From Hippophae tibetana (taxonomy: Eukaryota; Streptophyta; Magnoliopsida; Rosales; Elaeagnaceae), in NCBI GenBank assembly GCA_037013495.1, contig CM072802.1:62423483-62487482 (forward strand): a stretch of DNA of 64,000 bases. Reading direction: 5' to 3'. This document shows, piece after piece, positions 26,192-40,789 of the stretch. The notes beneath the pieces are model-generated. The model saw nothing but the letters and a program-made list of their open reading frames with translations. It did no database searches and was not told the origin of the DNA. Every line of letters starts with the position of its first letter. Position 1 is the first letter of the stretch. The position numbers were made by a program, and so were the translations under genes.

Positions 26192-29111
26192 CAAACAGTT
26201 GAGCAAAAAATCGCCCAAGAATTCTATCGTTTGACACGAGTTTTCCTATGGGGTGTTAGACATCCCTATCAATGCCACACATAGTGGCAACCGAAAACGA
26301 GCATTCCTTGTCATCTTCGTATTTTTTCCGTGCCAAAAATGATATTTTATGATCAATAAATCATAGAGGATGAATTGAATTACGTCAAAAAAGAACCGAC
26401 AATTTTGGACGAATTTTATATTTTTCGTGAGTTTCCAGAGTTCAAAAAATAACTAAAAATACTTCCCATGTCCAAAACATTATGAAAAATTGTAGTATGT
26501 GATCAAATATTATTCCAAACAGGTGTGCAAAAAAATCGCACAAGAATTCCATCGTTTTCACGAGTTTGCCCAAGGGGTGTTAAACATGCCTATCAATGCC
26601 CCAAATAGTGGAACCCAAAAACGAGCATTCCTTGTCATCTTCGTATTTTTACCATGCCAAACCTGATGTTTCGTGATCAATAAATCATTGAGGATGAAAG
26701 GAATTGCGTCCAACAAGAAACGACAATTTTGGACGAAATTTCTATTTTTCATGATTTTCCGAGAGTTTAAAAAATAACTAAAAATACTTCCCATGTCCAT
26801 AAGATTATGAAACTTTGGAGTATGTGATCAAATATTATTCCAAATAGATGGGCCAAAAATCGCCCAAAAATTCCATCGTTTGACACGAGTTTGCCCACGG
26901 GGTGTTAAGCATGCCTATCAATGCCCCACATAATGGCACCCGAAAACGAGCATTCCTTGTAATCTTCGTATTTTTACCTTGCGAAACCTGATGTTTCGTG
27001 ATCAATTAATCATAGAGGATGAAAGGAATTGCGTCCAACAAGAATCGACAATTTTGGACGAAATTTCAATTTTCATGATTTTCCGAGAGTTCAAAAAATA
27101 ACTAAAAATACTTCTCATGTCCATAAGATTATGAAACTTTGCAGTGTGTGATCAAATATTATTCCAAACAGTTGAGTAAAAAATCGCCCAATAATTCCAT
27201 CGTTTAACAAAAGTTTGCCCACGGGGTGTTAGACATGTCTATCAATGCCTCACATAGTGGCAACCGAAAATGAGGATTCCTTGTCATCTTCGTATTTTAA
27301 CCGTGCCAAACCTGATATTTTGTGATCAATAAATGATAGAGGTTGAAATGAATTACGTCAAAAAAGAACTGACAATTTTGGACGAATTTTATATTTTTCG
27401 TGATTTTCCATAGTTCAAAAAATAACTAAAAATACTTCCAATGTCCAAAACATTATGAAAAATTGTAGTATGTGATCAAATATTATTCCAAACAGGTGTG
27501 CAAAAAAATCGCACAAGAATTCCATCGTTTTCACGAGTTTGCCCATGTGGTGTTACACATGCCTATCAATGCCCCAAATAGTGGAACCCAAAAACGAGCA
27601 TTCCTTGTCATCTTCGTATTTCTACCTTGCCAAACCTGATGTTTCGTGATCAATAAATCATAAAGGATGAAAGGAATTGCGTCCAACAAGAACCGACAAT
27701 TTTGGACGAATTTTATATTTTTCATGATTTTCTGAGTGTTCAAAAAATAACTAAAAATAGTTCCCATGTCCATAAGATTATTAAACTTTGCAGTATGTGA
27801 TCAAATATTATTGCAAACAGTTGTGCAAAAAATCGCCCAAGAATTCCATCGTTTGACACGAGTGTTCCCACGGGGTGTTAGACATCCCTATCAACGCCAC
27901 ACATAGTGGCAACCGAAAACGAGCATTCCTTGTAATCTTCGTATTTTTACCTTGCCAAACCTGATGTTTCGTGATCAATAAATCATAGAGGATGAAAGGA
28001 ATTGCATCCAACAAGAATCGACAATTTTGGACGAAATTTCTATTTTTCATGATTTTCCGAGAGTTTAAAAAATAACTAAAAATACTTTCCATGTCCATAA
28101 GATTATGAAACTTTGCAGTATGTGATCAAATATTATTCCAAACAGTTGAGCAAAAAATCGCCCAAGAATTCTATCGTTTGACACGAGTTTTCCCATGGGG
28201 TGTTAGACATCCCTATCAATGCCACACATAGTGGCAACCGAAAACGAGCATTTCTTGTCATCTTCGTATTTTTTCCGTGCCAAAAATGATATTTTATGAT
28301 CAATAAATCATAGAGGATGAATTGAATTACGTCAAAAAAGAACCGACAATTTTGGACGAATTTTATATTTTTCGTGATTTTCCAGAGTTCAAAAAATAAC
28401 TAAAAATACTTCCAATGTCCAAAAGATTATGAAATATTGTAGTATGTGATAAAATATTATTCCAAATAGGTGTGCAAAAAATTGCCCAAGAATTCCATCG
28501 TTTTCACCAGTTTGCCCAAGGGGTGTTAAACATGCCTATCAATGCCCCAAATAGTGGAACCCAAAAACGAGCATTCCTTGTCATCTTCGTATTTTTACCA
28601 TGCCAAACCTGATGTTTCGTGATCAATAAATCATAGAGGATGAAAGGAATTGCGTCCAACAAGAAACGACAATTTTGGACGAATTTTATATTTTTCATGA
28701 TTTTCCGAGTGTTCAAAAAATAACTAAAAATACTTCCCATTTCCATAGGATTATGAAACTTTGCAGTATGTGATCAAATATTATTCCAAATAGATGGGCC
28801 AAAAATCGCCCAAGAATTCCATCGTTTGACACGAGTTTGCCCACGGGGTGTTAGGCATGCCTATCAATTCCCCACATAATGGCACCCGAAAACGAGCATT
28901 CCTTGTAATCTTCGTATTTTTACCTTGCCAAACCTGATGTTTCGTGATCAATAAATCATAGAGGATGAAAGGAATTGCATCCAACAAGAATCGACAATTT
29001 TGGACGAAATTTCTATTTTTCATGATTTTCCGAGAGTTTAAAAAATAACTAAAAATACTTTCCATGTCCATAAGATTATGAAACTTTGCAGTATGTGATC
29101 AAATATTATTC
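26192..29111. repeat. 9-monomer higher-order repeat P0-Q-R, copy 3 (2,920 bp)
   Basis: The first trimer resembles P0. Q now ends in the a/c chimera that starts at 27814 with the private junction ATTATTGCAAACAG. R (28139-29111) now opens with an a4 monomer and has a b monomer with TTTTCACCAGTTTGCC. This is the founder-like copy of the Q and R versions repeated to 40.8 kb. Confidence 0.88.
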
Positions 29112-31058
29112 CAAACAGTTGAGCAAAAAATCGCCCAAGAATTCTATCGTTTGACACGAGTTTTCCCATGGGGTGTTAGACATCCCTATCAATGCCACAC
29201 ATAGTGGCAACCGAAAACGAGCATTCCTTGTCATCTTCGTATTTTTACCCTGCCAAACTTGATATTTTGTGATCAATAAATCATAGAGGATGAATTGAAT
29301 TACGTCAAAAAAGAACCGACAATTTTGGACGAATTTTATATTTTTCGTGATTTTCCAGAGTTCAAAAAATAACTAAAAATACTTCCCATGTCCAAAACAT
29401 TATGAAAAATTGTAGTATGTGATCAAATATTATTCCAAACAGGTGTGCAAAAAAATCGCACAAGAATTCCATCGTTTTCACGAGTTTGCCCAAGGGGTGT
29501 TAAACATGCCTATCAATGCCCCAAATAGTGGAACCCAAAAACGAGCATTCCTTGTCATCTTCGTATTTTTACCATGCCAAACCTGATGTTTCGTGATCAA
29601 TAAATCATAGAGGATGAAAGGAATTGCGTCCAACAAGAAACGACAATTTTGGACGAAATTTCTATTTTTCATGATTTTCCGAGAGTTTAAAAAATAACTA
29701 AAAATACTTCCCATGTCCATAAGATTATGAAACTTTGGAGTATGTGATCAAATATTATTCCAAATAGATGGGCCAAAAATCGCCCAAAAATTCCATCGTT
29801 TGACACGAGTTTGCCCACGGGGTGTTAAGCATGCCTATCAATGCCCCACATAATGGCACCCGAAAACGAGCATTCCTTGTAATCTTCGTATTTTTACCTT
29901 GCCAAACCTGATGTTTCGTGATCAATTAATCATAGAGGATGAAAGGAATTGCGTCCAACAAGAATCGACAATTTTGGACGAAATTTCAATTTTCATGATT
30001 TTCCGAGAGTTCAAAAAATAACTAAAAATACTTCTCATGTCCATAAGATTATGAAACTTTGCAGTATGTGATCAAATATTATTCCAAACAGTTGAGTAAA
30101 AAATCGCCCAATAATTCCATCGTTTAACAAAAGTTTGCCCACGGGGTGTTAGACATGTCTATCAATGCCTCACATAGTGGCAACCGAAAATGAGGATTCC
30201 TTGTCATCTTCGTATTTTAACCGTGCCAAACCTGATATTTTGTGATCAATAAATGATAGAGGTTGAAATGAATTACGTCAAAAAAGAACTGACAATTTTG
30301 GACGAATTTTATATTTTTCGTGATTTTCCATAGTTTAAAAAATAACTAAAAATACTTCCAATGTCCAAAACATTATGAAAAATTGTAGTATGTGATCAAA
30401 TATTATTCCAAACAGGTGTGCAAAAAAATCGCACAAGAATTCCATCGTTTTCACGAGTTTGCCCATGTGGTGTTACACATGCCTATCAATGCCCCAAATA
30501 GTGGAACCCAAAAACGAGCATTCCTTGTCATCTTCGTATTTCTACCTTGCCAAACCTGATGTTTCGTGATCAATAAATCATAAAGGATGAAAGGAATTGC
30601 GTCCAACAAGAACCGACAATTTTGGACGAATTTTATATTTTTCATGATTTTCCGAGTGTTCAAAAAATAACTAAAAATAGTTCCCATGTCCATAAGATTA
30701 TTAAACTTTGCAGTATGTGATCAAATATTATTGCAAACAGTTGAGCAAAAAATCGCCCAAGAATTCCATCGTTTGACACGAGTGTTCCCACGGGGTGTTA
30801 GACATCCCTATCAACGCCACACATAGTGGCAACCGAAAACGAGCATTCCTTGTAATCTTCGTATTTTTACCTTGCCAAACCTGATGTTTCGTGATCAATA
30901 AATCATAGAGGATGAAAGGAATTGCATCCAACAAGAATCGACAATTTTGGACGAAATTTCTATTTTTCATGATTTTCGGAGAGTTTAAAAAATAACTAAA
31001 AATACTTTCCATGTCCATAAGATTATGAAACTTTGCAGTATGTGATCAAATATTATTC
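29112..31058. repeat. Trimers P and Q of the 9-monomer repeat (R missing)
   Basis: P (29112-30084) has an a4' monomer with the private TTTTTACCCTGCC plus GATATTTTGTG, followed by b2 and c1. Q (30085-31058) has a2, b3 and the a/c chimera. The next trimer is the R/P hybrid P* rather than R, so this unit is one trimer short. Confidence 0.88.
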
Positions 31059-32030
31059 CAAACAGTTGAGCAAAAAATCGCCCAAGAATTCTATCGTTTG
31101 ACACGAGTTTTCCCATGGGGTGTTAGACATCCCTATCAATGCCACAGATAGTGGCAACCGAAAACGAGCATTCCTTGTCATCTTCGTATTTTTTCCGTGC
31201 CAAAAATGATATTTTATGATCAATAAATCATAGAGGATGAATTGAATTACGTCAAAAAAGAACCGACAATTTTGGACGAATTTTATATTTTTCGTGATTT
31301 TCCAGAGTTCAAAAAATAACTAAAAATACTTCCAATGTCCAAAAGATTATGAAATATTGTAGTATGTGATAAAATATTATTCCAAATAGGTGTGCAAAAA
31401 ATTGCCCAAGAATTCCATCGTTTTCACGAGTTTGCCCAAGGGGTGTTAAACATGCCTATCAATGCCCCAAATAGTGGAACCCAAAAACGAGCATTCCTTG
31501 TCATCTTCGTATTTTTACCATGCCAAACCTGATGTTTCGTGATCAATAAATCATAGAGGATGAAAGGAATTGCGTCCAACAAGAAACGACAATTTTGGAC
31601 GAAATTTCTATTTTTCATGATTTTCCGAGAGTTTAAAAAATAACTAAAAATACTTCCCATGTCCATAAGATTATGAAACTTTGGAGTATGTGATCAAATA
31701 TTATTCCAAATAGATGGGCCAAAAATCGCCCAAAAATTCCATCGTTTGACACGAGTTTGCCCACGGGGTGTTAAGCATGCCTATCAATGCCCCACATAAT
31801 GGCACCCGAAAACGAGCATTCCTTGTAATCTTCGTATTTTTACCTTGCCAAACCTGATGTTTCGTGATCAATTAATCATAGAGGATGAAAGGAATTGCGT
31901 CCAACAAGAATCGACAATTTTGGACGAAATTTCAATTTTCATGATTTTCCGAGAGTTCAAAAAATAACTAAAAATACTTCCCATGTCCATAAGATTATGA
32001 AACTTTGCAGTATGTGATCAAATATTATTC
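31059..32030. repeat. P* hybrid trimer: R head joined to P tail
   Basis: The a4 monomer matches R, with GTATTTTTTCCGTGCC and the GTGATAAAATATT box variant. The following b starts like R (TAGGTGTGCAAAAAATTGCCC) but has the P-type CACGAGTTTGCCC at 31427 instead of CACCAG. It then keeps P-type sequence (GAAATTTCTATTTTTC, GAGAGTTTAAAAAAT) through c1. The switch lies between about 31402 and 31427. It is flanked on both sides by Q, as expected if Q-R-P-Q lost one trimer by exchange between R and P. Confidence 0.85.
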
Positions 32031-35000
32031 CAAACAGTTGAGTAAAAAATCGCCCAATAATTCCATCGTTTAACAAAAGTTTGCCCACGGGGTGTTAGAC
32101 ATGTCTATCAATGCCTCACATAGTGGCAACCGAAAATGAGGATTCCTTGTCATCTTCGTATTTTAACCGTGCCAAACCTGATATTTTGTGATCAATAAAT
32201 GATAGAGGTTGAAATGAATTACGTCAAAAAAGAACTGACAATTTTGGACGAATTTTATATTTTTCGTGATTTTCCATAGTTCAAAAAATAACTAAAAATA
32301 CTTCCAATGTCCAAAACATTATGAAAAATTGTAGTATGTGATCAAATATTATTCCAAACAGGTGTGCAAAAAAATCGCACAAGAATTCCATCGTTTTCAC
32401 GAGTTTGCCCATGTGGTGTTACACATGCCTATCAATGCCCCAAATAGTGGAACCCAAAAACGAGCATTCCTTGTCATCTTCGTATTTCTACCTTGCCAAA
32501 CCTGATGTTTCGTGATCAATAAATCATAAAGGATGAAAGGAATTGCGTCCAACAAGAACCGACAATTTTGGACGAATTTTATATTTTTCATGATTTTCCG
32601 AGTGTTCAAAAAATAACTAAAAATAGTTCCCATGTCCATAAGATTATTAAACTTTGCAGTATGTGATCAAATATTATTGCAAACAGTTGAGCAAAAAATC
32701 GCCCAAGAATTCCATCGTTTGACACGAGTGTTCCCACGGGGTGTTAGACATCCCTATCAACGCCACACATAGTGGCAACCGAAAACGAGCATTCCTTGTA
32801 ATCTTCGTATTTTTACCTTGCCAAACCTGATGTTTCGTGATCAATAAATCATAGAGGATGAAAGGAATTGCATCCAACAAGAATCGACAATTTTGGACGA
32901 AATTTCTATTTTTCATGATTTTCCGAGAGTTTAAAAAATAACTAAAAATACTTTCCATGTCCATAAGATTATGAAACTTTGCAGTATGTGATCAAATATT
33001 ATTCCAAACAGTTGAGCAAAAAATCGCCCAAGAATTCTATCGTTTGACACGAGTTTTCCCATGGGGTGTTAGACATCCCTATCAATGCCACACATAGTGG
33101 CAACCGAAAACGAGCATTCCTTGTCATCTTCGTATTTTTTCCGTGCCAAAAATGATATTTTATGATCAATAAATCATAGAGGATGAATTGAATTACGTCA
33201 AAAAAGAACCGACAATTTTGGACGAATTTTATATTTTTCGTGATTTTCCAGAGTTCAAAAAATAACTAAAAATACTTCCAATGTCCAAAAGATTATGAAA
33301 TATTGTAGTATGTGATAAAATATTATTCCAAATAGGTGTGCAAAAAATTGCCCAAGAATTCCATCGTTTTCACCAGTTTGCCCAAGGGGTGTTAAACATG
33401 CCTATCAATGCCCCAAATAGTGGAACCCAAAAACGAGCATTCCTTGTCATCTTCGTATTTTTACCATGCCAAACCTGATGTTTCGTGATCAATAAATCAT
33501 AGAGGATGAAAGGAATTGCGTCCAACAAGAAACGACAATTTTGGACGAATTTTATATTTTTCATGATTTTCCGAGTGTTCAAAAAATAACTAAAAATACT
33601 TCCCATTTCCATAGGATTATGAAACTTTGCAGTATGTGATCAAATATTATTCCAAATAGATGGGCCAAAAATCGCCCAAGAATTCCATCGTTTGACACGA
33701 GTTTGCCCACGGGGTGTTAGGCATGCCTATCAATTCCCCACATAATGGCACCCGAAAACGAGCATTCCTTGTAATCTTCGTATTTTTACCTTGCCAAACC
33801 TGATGTTCCGTGATCAATAAATCATAGAGGATGAAAGGAATTGCATCCAACAAGAATCGACAATTTTGGACGAAATTTCTATTTTTCATGATTTTCCGAG
33901 AGTTTAAAAAATAACTAAAAATACTTTCCATGTCCATAAGATTATGAAACTTTGCAGTATGTGATCAAATATTATTCCAAACAGTTGAGCAAAAAATCGC
34001 CCAAGAATTCTATCGTTTGACACGAGTTTTCCCATGGGGTGTTAGACATCCCTATCAATGCCACACATAGTGGCAACCGAAAACGAGCATTCCTTGTCAT
34101 CTTCGTATTTTTACCCTGCCAAACTTGATATTTTGTGATCAATAAATCATAGAGGATGAATTGAATTACGTCAAAAAAGAACCGACAATTTTGGACGAAT
34201 TTTATATTTTTCGTGATTTTCCAGAGTTCAAAAAATAACTAAAAATACTTCCCATGTCCAAAACATTATGAAAAATTGTAGTATGTGATCAAATATTATT
34301 CCAAACAGGTGTGCAAAAAAATCGCACAAGAATTCCATCGTTTTCACGAGTTTGCCCAAGGGGTGTTAAACATGCCTATCAATGCCCCAAATAGTGGAAC
34401 CCAAAAACGAGCATTCCTTGTCATCTTCGTATTTTTACCATGCCAAACCTGATGTTTCGTGATCAATAAATCATAGAGGATGAAAGGAATTGCGTCCAAC
34501 AAGAAACGACAATTTTGGACGAAATTTCTATTTTTCATGATTTTCCGAGAGTTTAAAAAATAACTAAAAATACTTCCCATGTCCATAAGATTATGAAACT
34601 TTGGAGTATGTGATCAAATATTATTCCAAATAGATGGGCCAAAAATCGCCCAAAAATTCCATCGTTTGACACGAGTTTGCCCACGGGGTGTTAAGCATGC
34701 CTATCAATGCCCCACATAATGGCACCCGAAAACGAGCATTCCTTGTAATCTTCGTATTTTTACCTTGCCAAACCTGATGTTTCGTGATCAATTAATCATA
34801 GAGGATGAAAGGAATTGCGTCCAACAAGAATCGACAATTTTGGACGAAATTTCAATTTTCATGATTTTCCGAGAGTTCAAAAAATAACTAAAAATACTTC
34901 CCATGTCCATAAGATTATGAAACTTTGCAGTATGTGATCAAATATTATTCCAAACAGTTGAGTAAAAAATCGCCCAATAATTCCATCGTTTAACAAAAGT

Positions 35001-36897
35001 TTGCCCACGGGGTGTTAGACATGTCTATCAATGCCTCACATAGTGGCAACCGAAAATGAGGATTCCTTGTCATCTTCGTATTTTAACCGTGCCAAACCTG
35101 ATATTTTGTGATCAATAAATGATAGAGGTTGAAATGAATTACGTCAAAAAAGAACTGACAATTTTGGACGAATTTTATATTTTTCGTGATTTTCCATAGT
35201 TCAAAAAATAACTAAAAATACTTCCAATGTCCAAAACATTATGAAAAATTGTAGTATGTGATCAAATATTATTCCAAACAGGTGTGCAAAAAAATCGCAC
35301 AAGAATTCCATCGTTTTCACGAGTTTGCCCATGTGGTGTTACACATGCCTATCAATGCCCCAAATAGTGGAACCCAAAAACGAGCATTCCTTGTCATCTT
35401 CGTATTTCTACCTTGCCAAACCTGATGTTTCGTGATCAATAAATCATAAAGGATGAAAGGAATTGCGTCCAACAAGAACCGACAATTTTGGACGAATTTT
35501 ATATTTTTCATGATTTTCCGAGTGTTCAAAAAATAACTAAAAATAGTTCCCATGTCCATAAGATTATTAAACTTTGCAGTATGTGATCAAATATTATTGC
35601 AAACAGTTGAGCAAAAAATCGCCCAAGAATTCCATCGTTTGACACGAGTGTTCCCACGGGGTGTTAGACATCCCTATCAACGCCACACATAGTGGCAACC
35701 GAAAACGAGCATTCCTTGTAATCTTCGTATTTTTACCTTGCCAAACCTGATGTTTCGTGATCAATAAATCATAGAGGATGAAAGGAATTGCATCCAACAA
35801 GAATCGACAATTTTGGACGAAATTTCTATTTTTCATGATTTTCCGAGAGTTTAAAAAATAACTAAAAATACTTTCCATGTCCATAAGATTATGAAACTTT
35901 GCAGTATGTGATCAAATATTATTCCAAACAGTTGAGCAAAAAATCGCCCAAGAATTCTATCGTTTGACACGAGTTTTCCCATGGGGTGTTAGACATCCCT
36001 ATCAATGCCACACATAGTGGCAACCGAAAACGAGCATTCCTTGTCATCTTCGTATTTTTTCCGTGCCAAAAATGATATTTTATGATCAATAAATCATAGA
36101 GGATGAATTGAATTACGTCAAAAAAGAACCGACAATTTTGGACGAATTTTATATTTTTCGTGATTTTCCAGAGTTCAAAAAATAACTAAAAATACTTCCA
36201 ATGTCCAAAAGATTATGAAATATTGTAGTATGTGATAAAATATTATTCCAAATAGGTGTGCAAAAAATTGCCCAAGAATTCCATCGTTTTCACCAGTTTG
36301 CCCAAGGGGTGTTAAACATGCCTATCAATGCCCCAAATAGTGGAACCCAAAAACGAGCATTCCTTGTCATCTTCGTATTTTTACCATGCCAAACCTGATG
36401 TTTCGTGATCAATAAATCATAGAGGATGAAAGGAATTGCGTCCAACAAGAAACGACAATTTTGGACGAATTTTATATTTTTCATGATTTTCCGAGTGTTC
36501 AAAAAATAACTAAAAATACTTCCCATTTCCATAGGATTATGAAACTTTGCAGTATGTGATCAAATATTATTCCAAATAGATGGGCCAAAAATCGCCCAAG
36601 AATTCCATCGTTTGACACGAGTTTGCCCACGGGGTGTTAGGCATGCCTATCAATTCCCCACATAATGGCACCCGAAAACGAGCATTCCTTGTAATCTTCG
36701 TATTTTTACCTTGCCAAACCTGATGTTTCGTGATCAATAAATCATAGAGGATGAAAGGAATTGCATCCAACAAGAATCGACAATTTTGGACGAAATTTCT
36801 ATTTTTCATGATTTTCCGAGAGTTTAAAAAATAACTAAAAATACTTTCCATGTCCATAAGATTATGAAACTTTGCAGTATGTGATCAAATATTATTC
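32031..36897. repeat. Q-R then P-Q-R of the 9-monomer repeat
   Basis: Trimer starts are 32031 (Q), 33005 (R), 33978 (P), 34951 (Q) and 35925 (R). The variants match those of the same trimers upstream, including ATTATTGCAAACAG at the start of each a/c chimera (near 32680 and 35600) and CACCAGTTTGCC in each R. Confidence 0.88.
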
Positions 36898-37871
36898 CAA
36901 ACAGTTGAGCAAAAAATCGCCCAAGAATTCTATCGTTTGACACGAGTTTTCCCATGGGGTGTTAGACATCCCTATCAATGCCACACATAGTGGCAACCGA
37001 AAACGAGCATTCCTTGTCATCTTCGTATTTTTACCCTGCCAAACTTGATATTTTGTGATCAATAAATCATAGAGGATGAATTGAATTACGTCAAAAAAGA
37101 ACCGACAATTTTGGACGAATTTTATATTTTTCGTGATTTTCCAGAGTTCAAAAAATAACTAAAAATACTTCCCATGTCCAAAACATTATGAAAAATTGTA
37201 GTATGTGATCAAATATTATTCCAAACAGGTGTGCAAAAAAATCGCACAAGAATTCCATCGTTTTCACGAGTTTGCCCAAGGGGTGTTAAACATGCCTATC
37301 AATGCCCCAAATAGTGGAACCCAAAAACGAGCATTCCTTGTCATCTTCGTATTTTTACCATGCCAAACCTGATGTTTCGTGATCAATAAATCATAGAGGA
37401 TGAAAGGAATTGCGTCCAACAAGAAACGACAATTTTGGACGAATTTTATATTTTTCATGATTTTCCGAGTGTTCAAAAAATAACTAAAAATACTTCCCAT
37501 TTCCATAGGATTATGAAACTTTGCAGTATGTGATCAAATATTATTCCAAATAGATGGGCCAAAAATCGCCCAAGAATTCCATCGTTTGACACGAGTTTGC
37601 CCACGGGGTGTTAGGCATGCCTATCAATTCCCCACATAATGGCACCCGAAAACGAGCATTCCTTGTAATCTTCGTATTTTTACCTTGCCAAACCTGATGT
37701 TTCGTGATCAATAAATCATAGAGGATGAAAGGAATTGCATCCAACAAGAATCGACAATTTTGGACGAAATTTCTATTTTTCATGATTTTCCGAGAGTTTA
37801 AAAAATAACTAAAAATACTTTCCATGTCCATAAGATTATGAAACTTTGCAGTATGTGATCAAATATTATTC
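36898..37871. repeat. R' hybrid trimer: P head joined to R tail
   Basis: The first monomer has the P marker TTTTTACCCTGCC. The b monomer opens P-like (CAGGTGTGCAAAAAAATCGCAC, then CACGAGTTTGCC at 37268). It switches before 37441 to the R-type tail (GAATTTTATATTTTTCATG, GAGTGTTCAAA, CATTTCCATAGG), and an R-type c2 follows. It lies between R and P, the position expected for the duplication product of an R by P exchange. Confidence 0.85.
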
Positions 37872-40789
37872 CAAACAGTTGAGCAAAAAATCGCCCAAGA
37901 ATTCTATCGTTTGACACGAGTTTTCCCATGGGGTGTTAGACATCCCTATCAATGCCACACATAGTGGCAACCGAAAACGAGCATTCCTTGTCATCTTCGT
38001 ATTTTTACCCTGCCAAACTTGATATTTTGTGATCAATAAATCATAGAGGATGAATTGAATTACGTCAAAAAAGAACCGACAATTTTGGACGAATTTTATA
38101 TTTTTCGTGATTTTCCAGAGTTCAAAAAATAACTAAAAATACTTCCCATGTCCAAAACATTATGAAAAATTGTAGTATGTGATCAAATATTATTCCAAAC
38201 AGGTGTGCAAAAAAATCGCACAAGAATTCCATCGTTTTCACGAGTTTGCCCAAGGGGTGTTAAACATGCCTATCAATGCCCCAAATAGTGGAACCCAAAA
38301 ACGAGCATTCCTTGTCATCTTCGTATTTTTACCATGCCAAACCTGATGTTTCGTGATCAATAAATCATAGAGGATGAAAGGAATTGCGTCCAACAAGAAA
38401 CGACAATTTTGGACGAAATTTCTATTTTTCATGATTTTCCGAGAGTTTAAAAAATAACTAAAAATACTTCCCATGTCCATAAGATTATGAAACTTTGGAG
38501 TATGTGATCAAATATTATTCCAAATAGATGGGCCAAAAATCGCCCAAAAATTCCATCGTTTGACACGAGTTTGCCCACGGGGTGTTAAGCATGCCTATCA
38601 ATGCCCCACATAATGGCACCCGAAAACGAGCATTCCTTGTAATCTTCGTATTTTTACCTTGCCAAACCTGATGTTTCGTGATCAATTAATCATAGAGGAT
38701 GAAAGGAATTGCGTCCAACAAGAATCGACAATTTTGGACGAAATTTCAATTTTCATGATTTTCCGAGAGTTCAAAAAATAACTAAAAATACTTCCCATGT
38801 CCATAAGATTATGAAACTTTGCAGTATGTGATCAAATATTATTCCAAACAGTTGAGTAAAAAATCGCCCAATAATTCCATCGTTTAACAAAAGTTTGCCC
38901 ACGGGGTGTTAGACATGTCTATCAATGCCTCACATAGTGGCAACCGAAAATGAGGATTCCTTGTCATCTTCGTATTTTAACCGTGCCAAACCTGATATTT
39001 TGTGATCAATAAATGATAGAGGTTGAAATGAATTACGTCAAAAAAGAACTGACAATTTTGGACGAATTTTATATTTTTCGTGATTTTCCATAGTTCAAAA
39101 AATAACTAAAAATACTTCCAATGTCCAAAACATTATGAAAAATTGTAGTATGTGATCAAATATTATTCCAAACAGGTGTGCAAAAAAATCGCACAAGAAT
39201 TCCATCGTTTTCACGAGTTTGCCCATGTGGTGTTACACATGCCTATCAAAGCCCCAAATAGTGGAACCCAAAAACGAGCATTCCTTGTCATCTTCGTATT
39301 TCTACCTTGCCAAACCTGATGTTTCGTGATCAATAAATCATAAAGGATGAAAGGAATTGCGTCCAACAAGAACCGACAATTTTGGACGAATTTTATATTT
39401 TTCATGATTTTCCGAGTGTTCAAAAAATAACTAAAAATAGTTCCCATGTCCATAAGATTATTAAACTTTGCAGTATGTGATCAAATATTATTGCAAACAG
39501 TTGAGCAAAAAATCGCCCAAGAATTCCATCGTTTGACACGAGTGTTCCCACGGGGTGTTAGACATCCCTATCAACGCCACACATAGTGGCAACCGAAAAC
39601 GAGCATTCCTTGTAATCTTCGTATTTTTACCTTGCCAAACCTGATGTTTCGTGATCAATAAATCATAGAGGATGAAAGGAATTGCATCCAACAAGAATCG
39701 ACAATTTTGGACGAAATTTCTATTTTTCATGATTTTCCGAGAGTTTAAAAAATAACTAAAAATACTTTCCATGTCCATAAGATTATGAAACTTTGCAGTA
39801 TGTGATCAAATATTATTCCAAACAGTTGAGCAAAAAATCGCCCAAGAATTCTATCGTTTGACACGAGTTTTCCCATGGGGTGTTAGACATCCCTATCAAT
39901 GCCACACATAGTGGCAACCGAAAACGAGCATTCTTTGTCATCTTCGTATTTTTTCCGTGCCAAAAATGATATTTTATGATCAATAAATCATAGAGGATGA
40001 ATTGAATTACGTCAAAAAAGAACCGACAATTTTGGACGAATTTTATATTTTTCGTGATTTTCCAGAGTTCAAAAAATAACTAAAAATACTTCCAATGTCC
40101 AAAAGATTATGAAATATTGTAGTATGTGATAAAATATTATTCCAAATAGGTGTGCAAAAAATTGCCCAAGAATTCCATCGTTTTCACCAGTTTGCCCAAG
40201 GGGTGTTAAACATGCCTATCAATGCCCCAAATAGTGGAACCCAAAAACGAGCATTCCTTGTCATCTTCGTATTTTTACCATGCCAAACCTGATGTTTCGT
40301 GATCAATAAATCATAGAGGATGAAAGGAATTGCGTCCAACAAGAACCGACAATTTTGGACGAATTTTATATTTTTCATGATTTTTCGAGTGTTCAAAAAA
40401 TAACTAAAAATACTTCCCATTTCCATAAGATTATGAAACTTTGCAGTATGTGATCAAATATTATTCCAAATAGATGGGTCAAAAACGCCCAAGAATTCCA
40501 TCGTTTGACACGAGTTTGCCCACGGGGTGTTAGGCATGCCTATCAATGCCCCACATAATGGCACCCGAAAATGAGCATTCCTTGTAATCTTCGTATTTTT
40601 ACCTTGCCAAACCTGATGTTTCGTGATCAATTAATCATAGAGGATGAAAGGAATTGCGTCCAAAAAGAATCGACAATTTTGGACGAAATTTCAATTTTCA
40701 TGATTTTCCGAGAGTTCAAAAAATAACTAAAAATAGTTCCCATGTCCATAAGATTATGAAACTTTGCAGTATGTGATCAAATATTATTC
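37872..40789. repeat. Last P-Q-R unit of the 9-monomer region
   Basis: Trimer starts are 37872 (P), 38845 (Q) and 39819 (R). The final c monomer (about 40466-40789) is not the usual c2. It has GATGGGTCAAAAACGCCC and GAAAATGAGC, like the c monomers at 6.4, 7.4 and 63.5 kb. The block therefore ends with a switch to a different c lineage. Confidence 0.85.
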
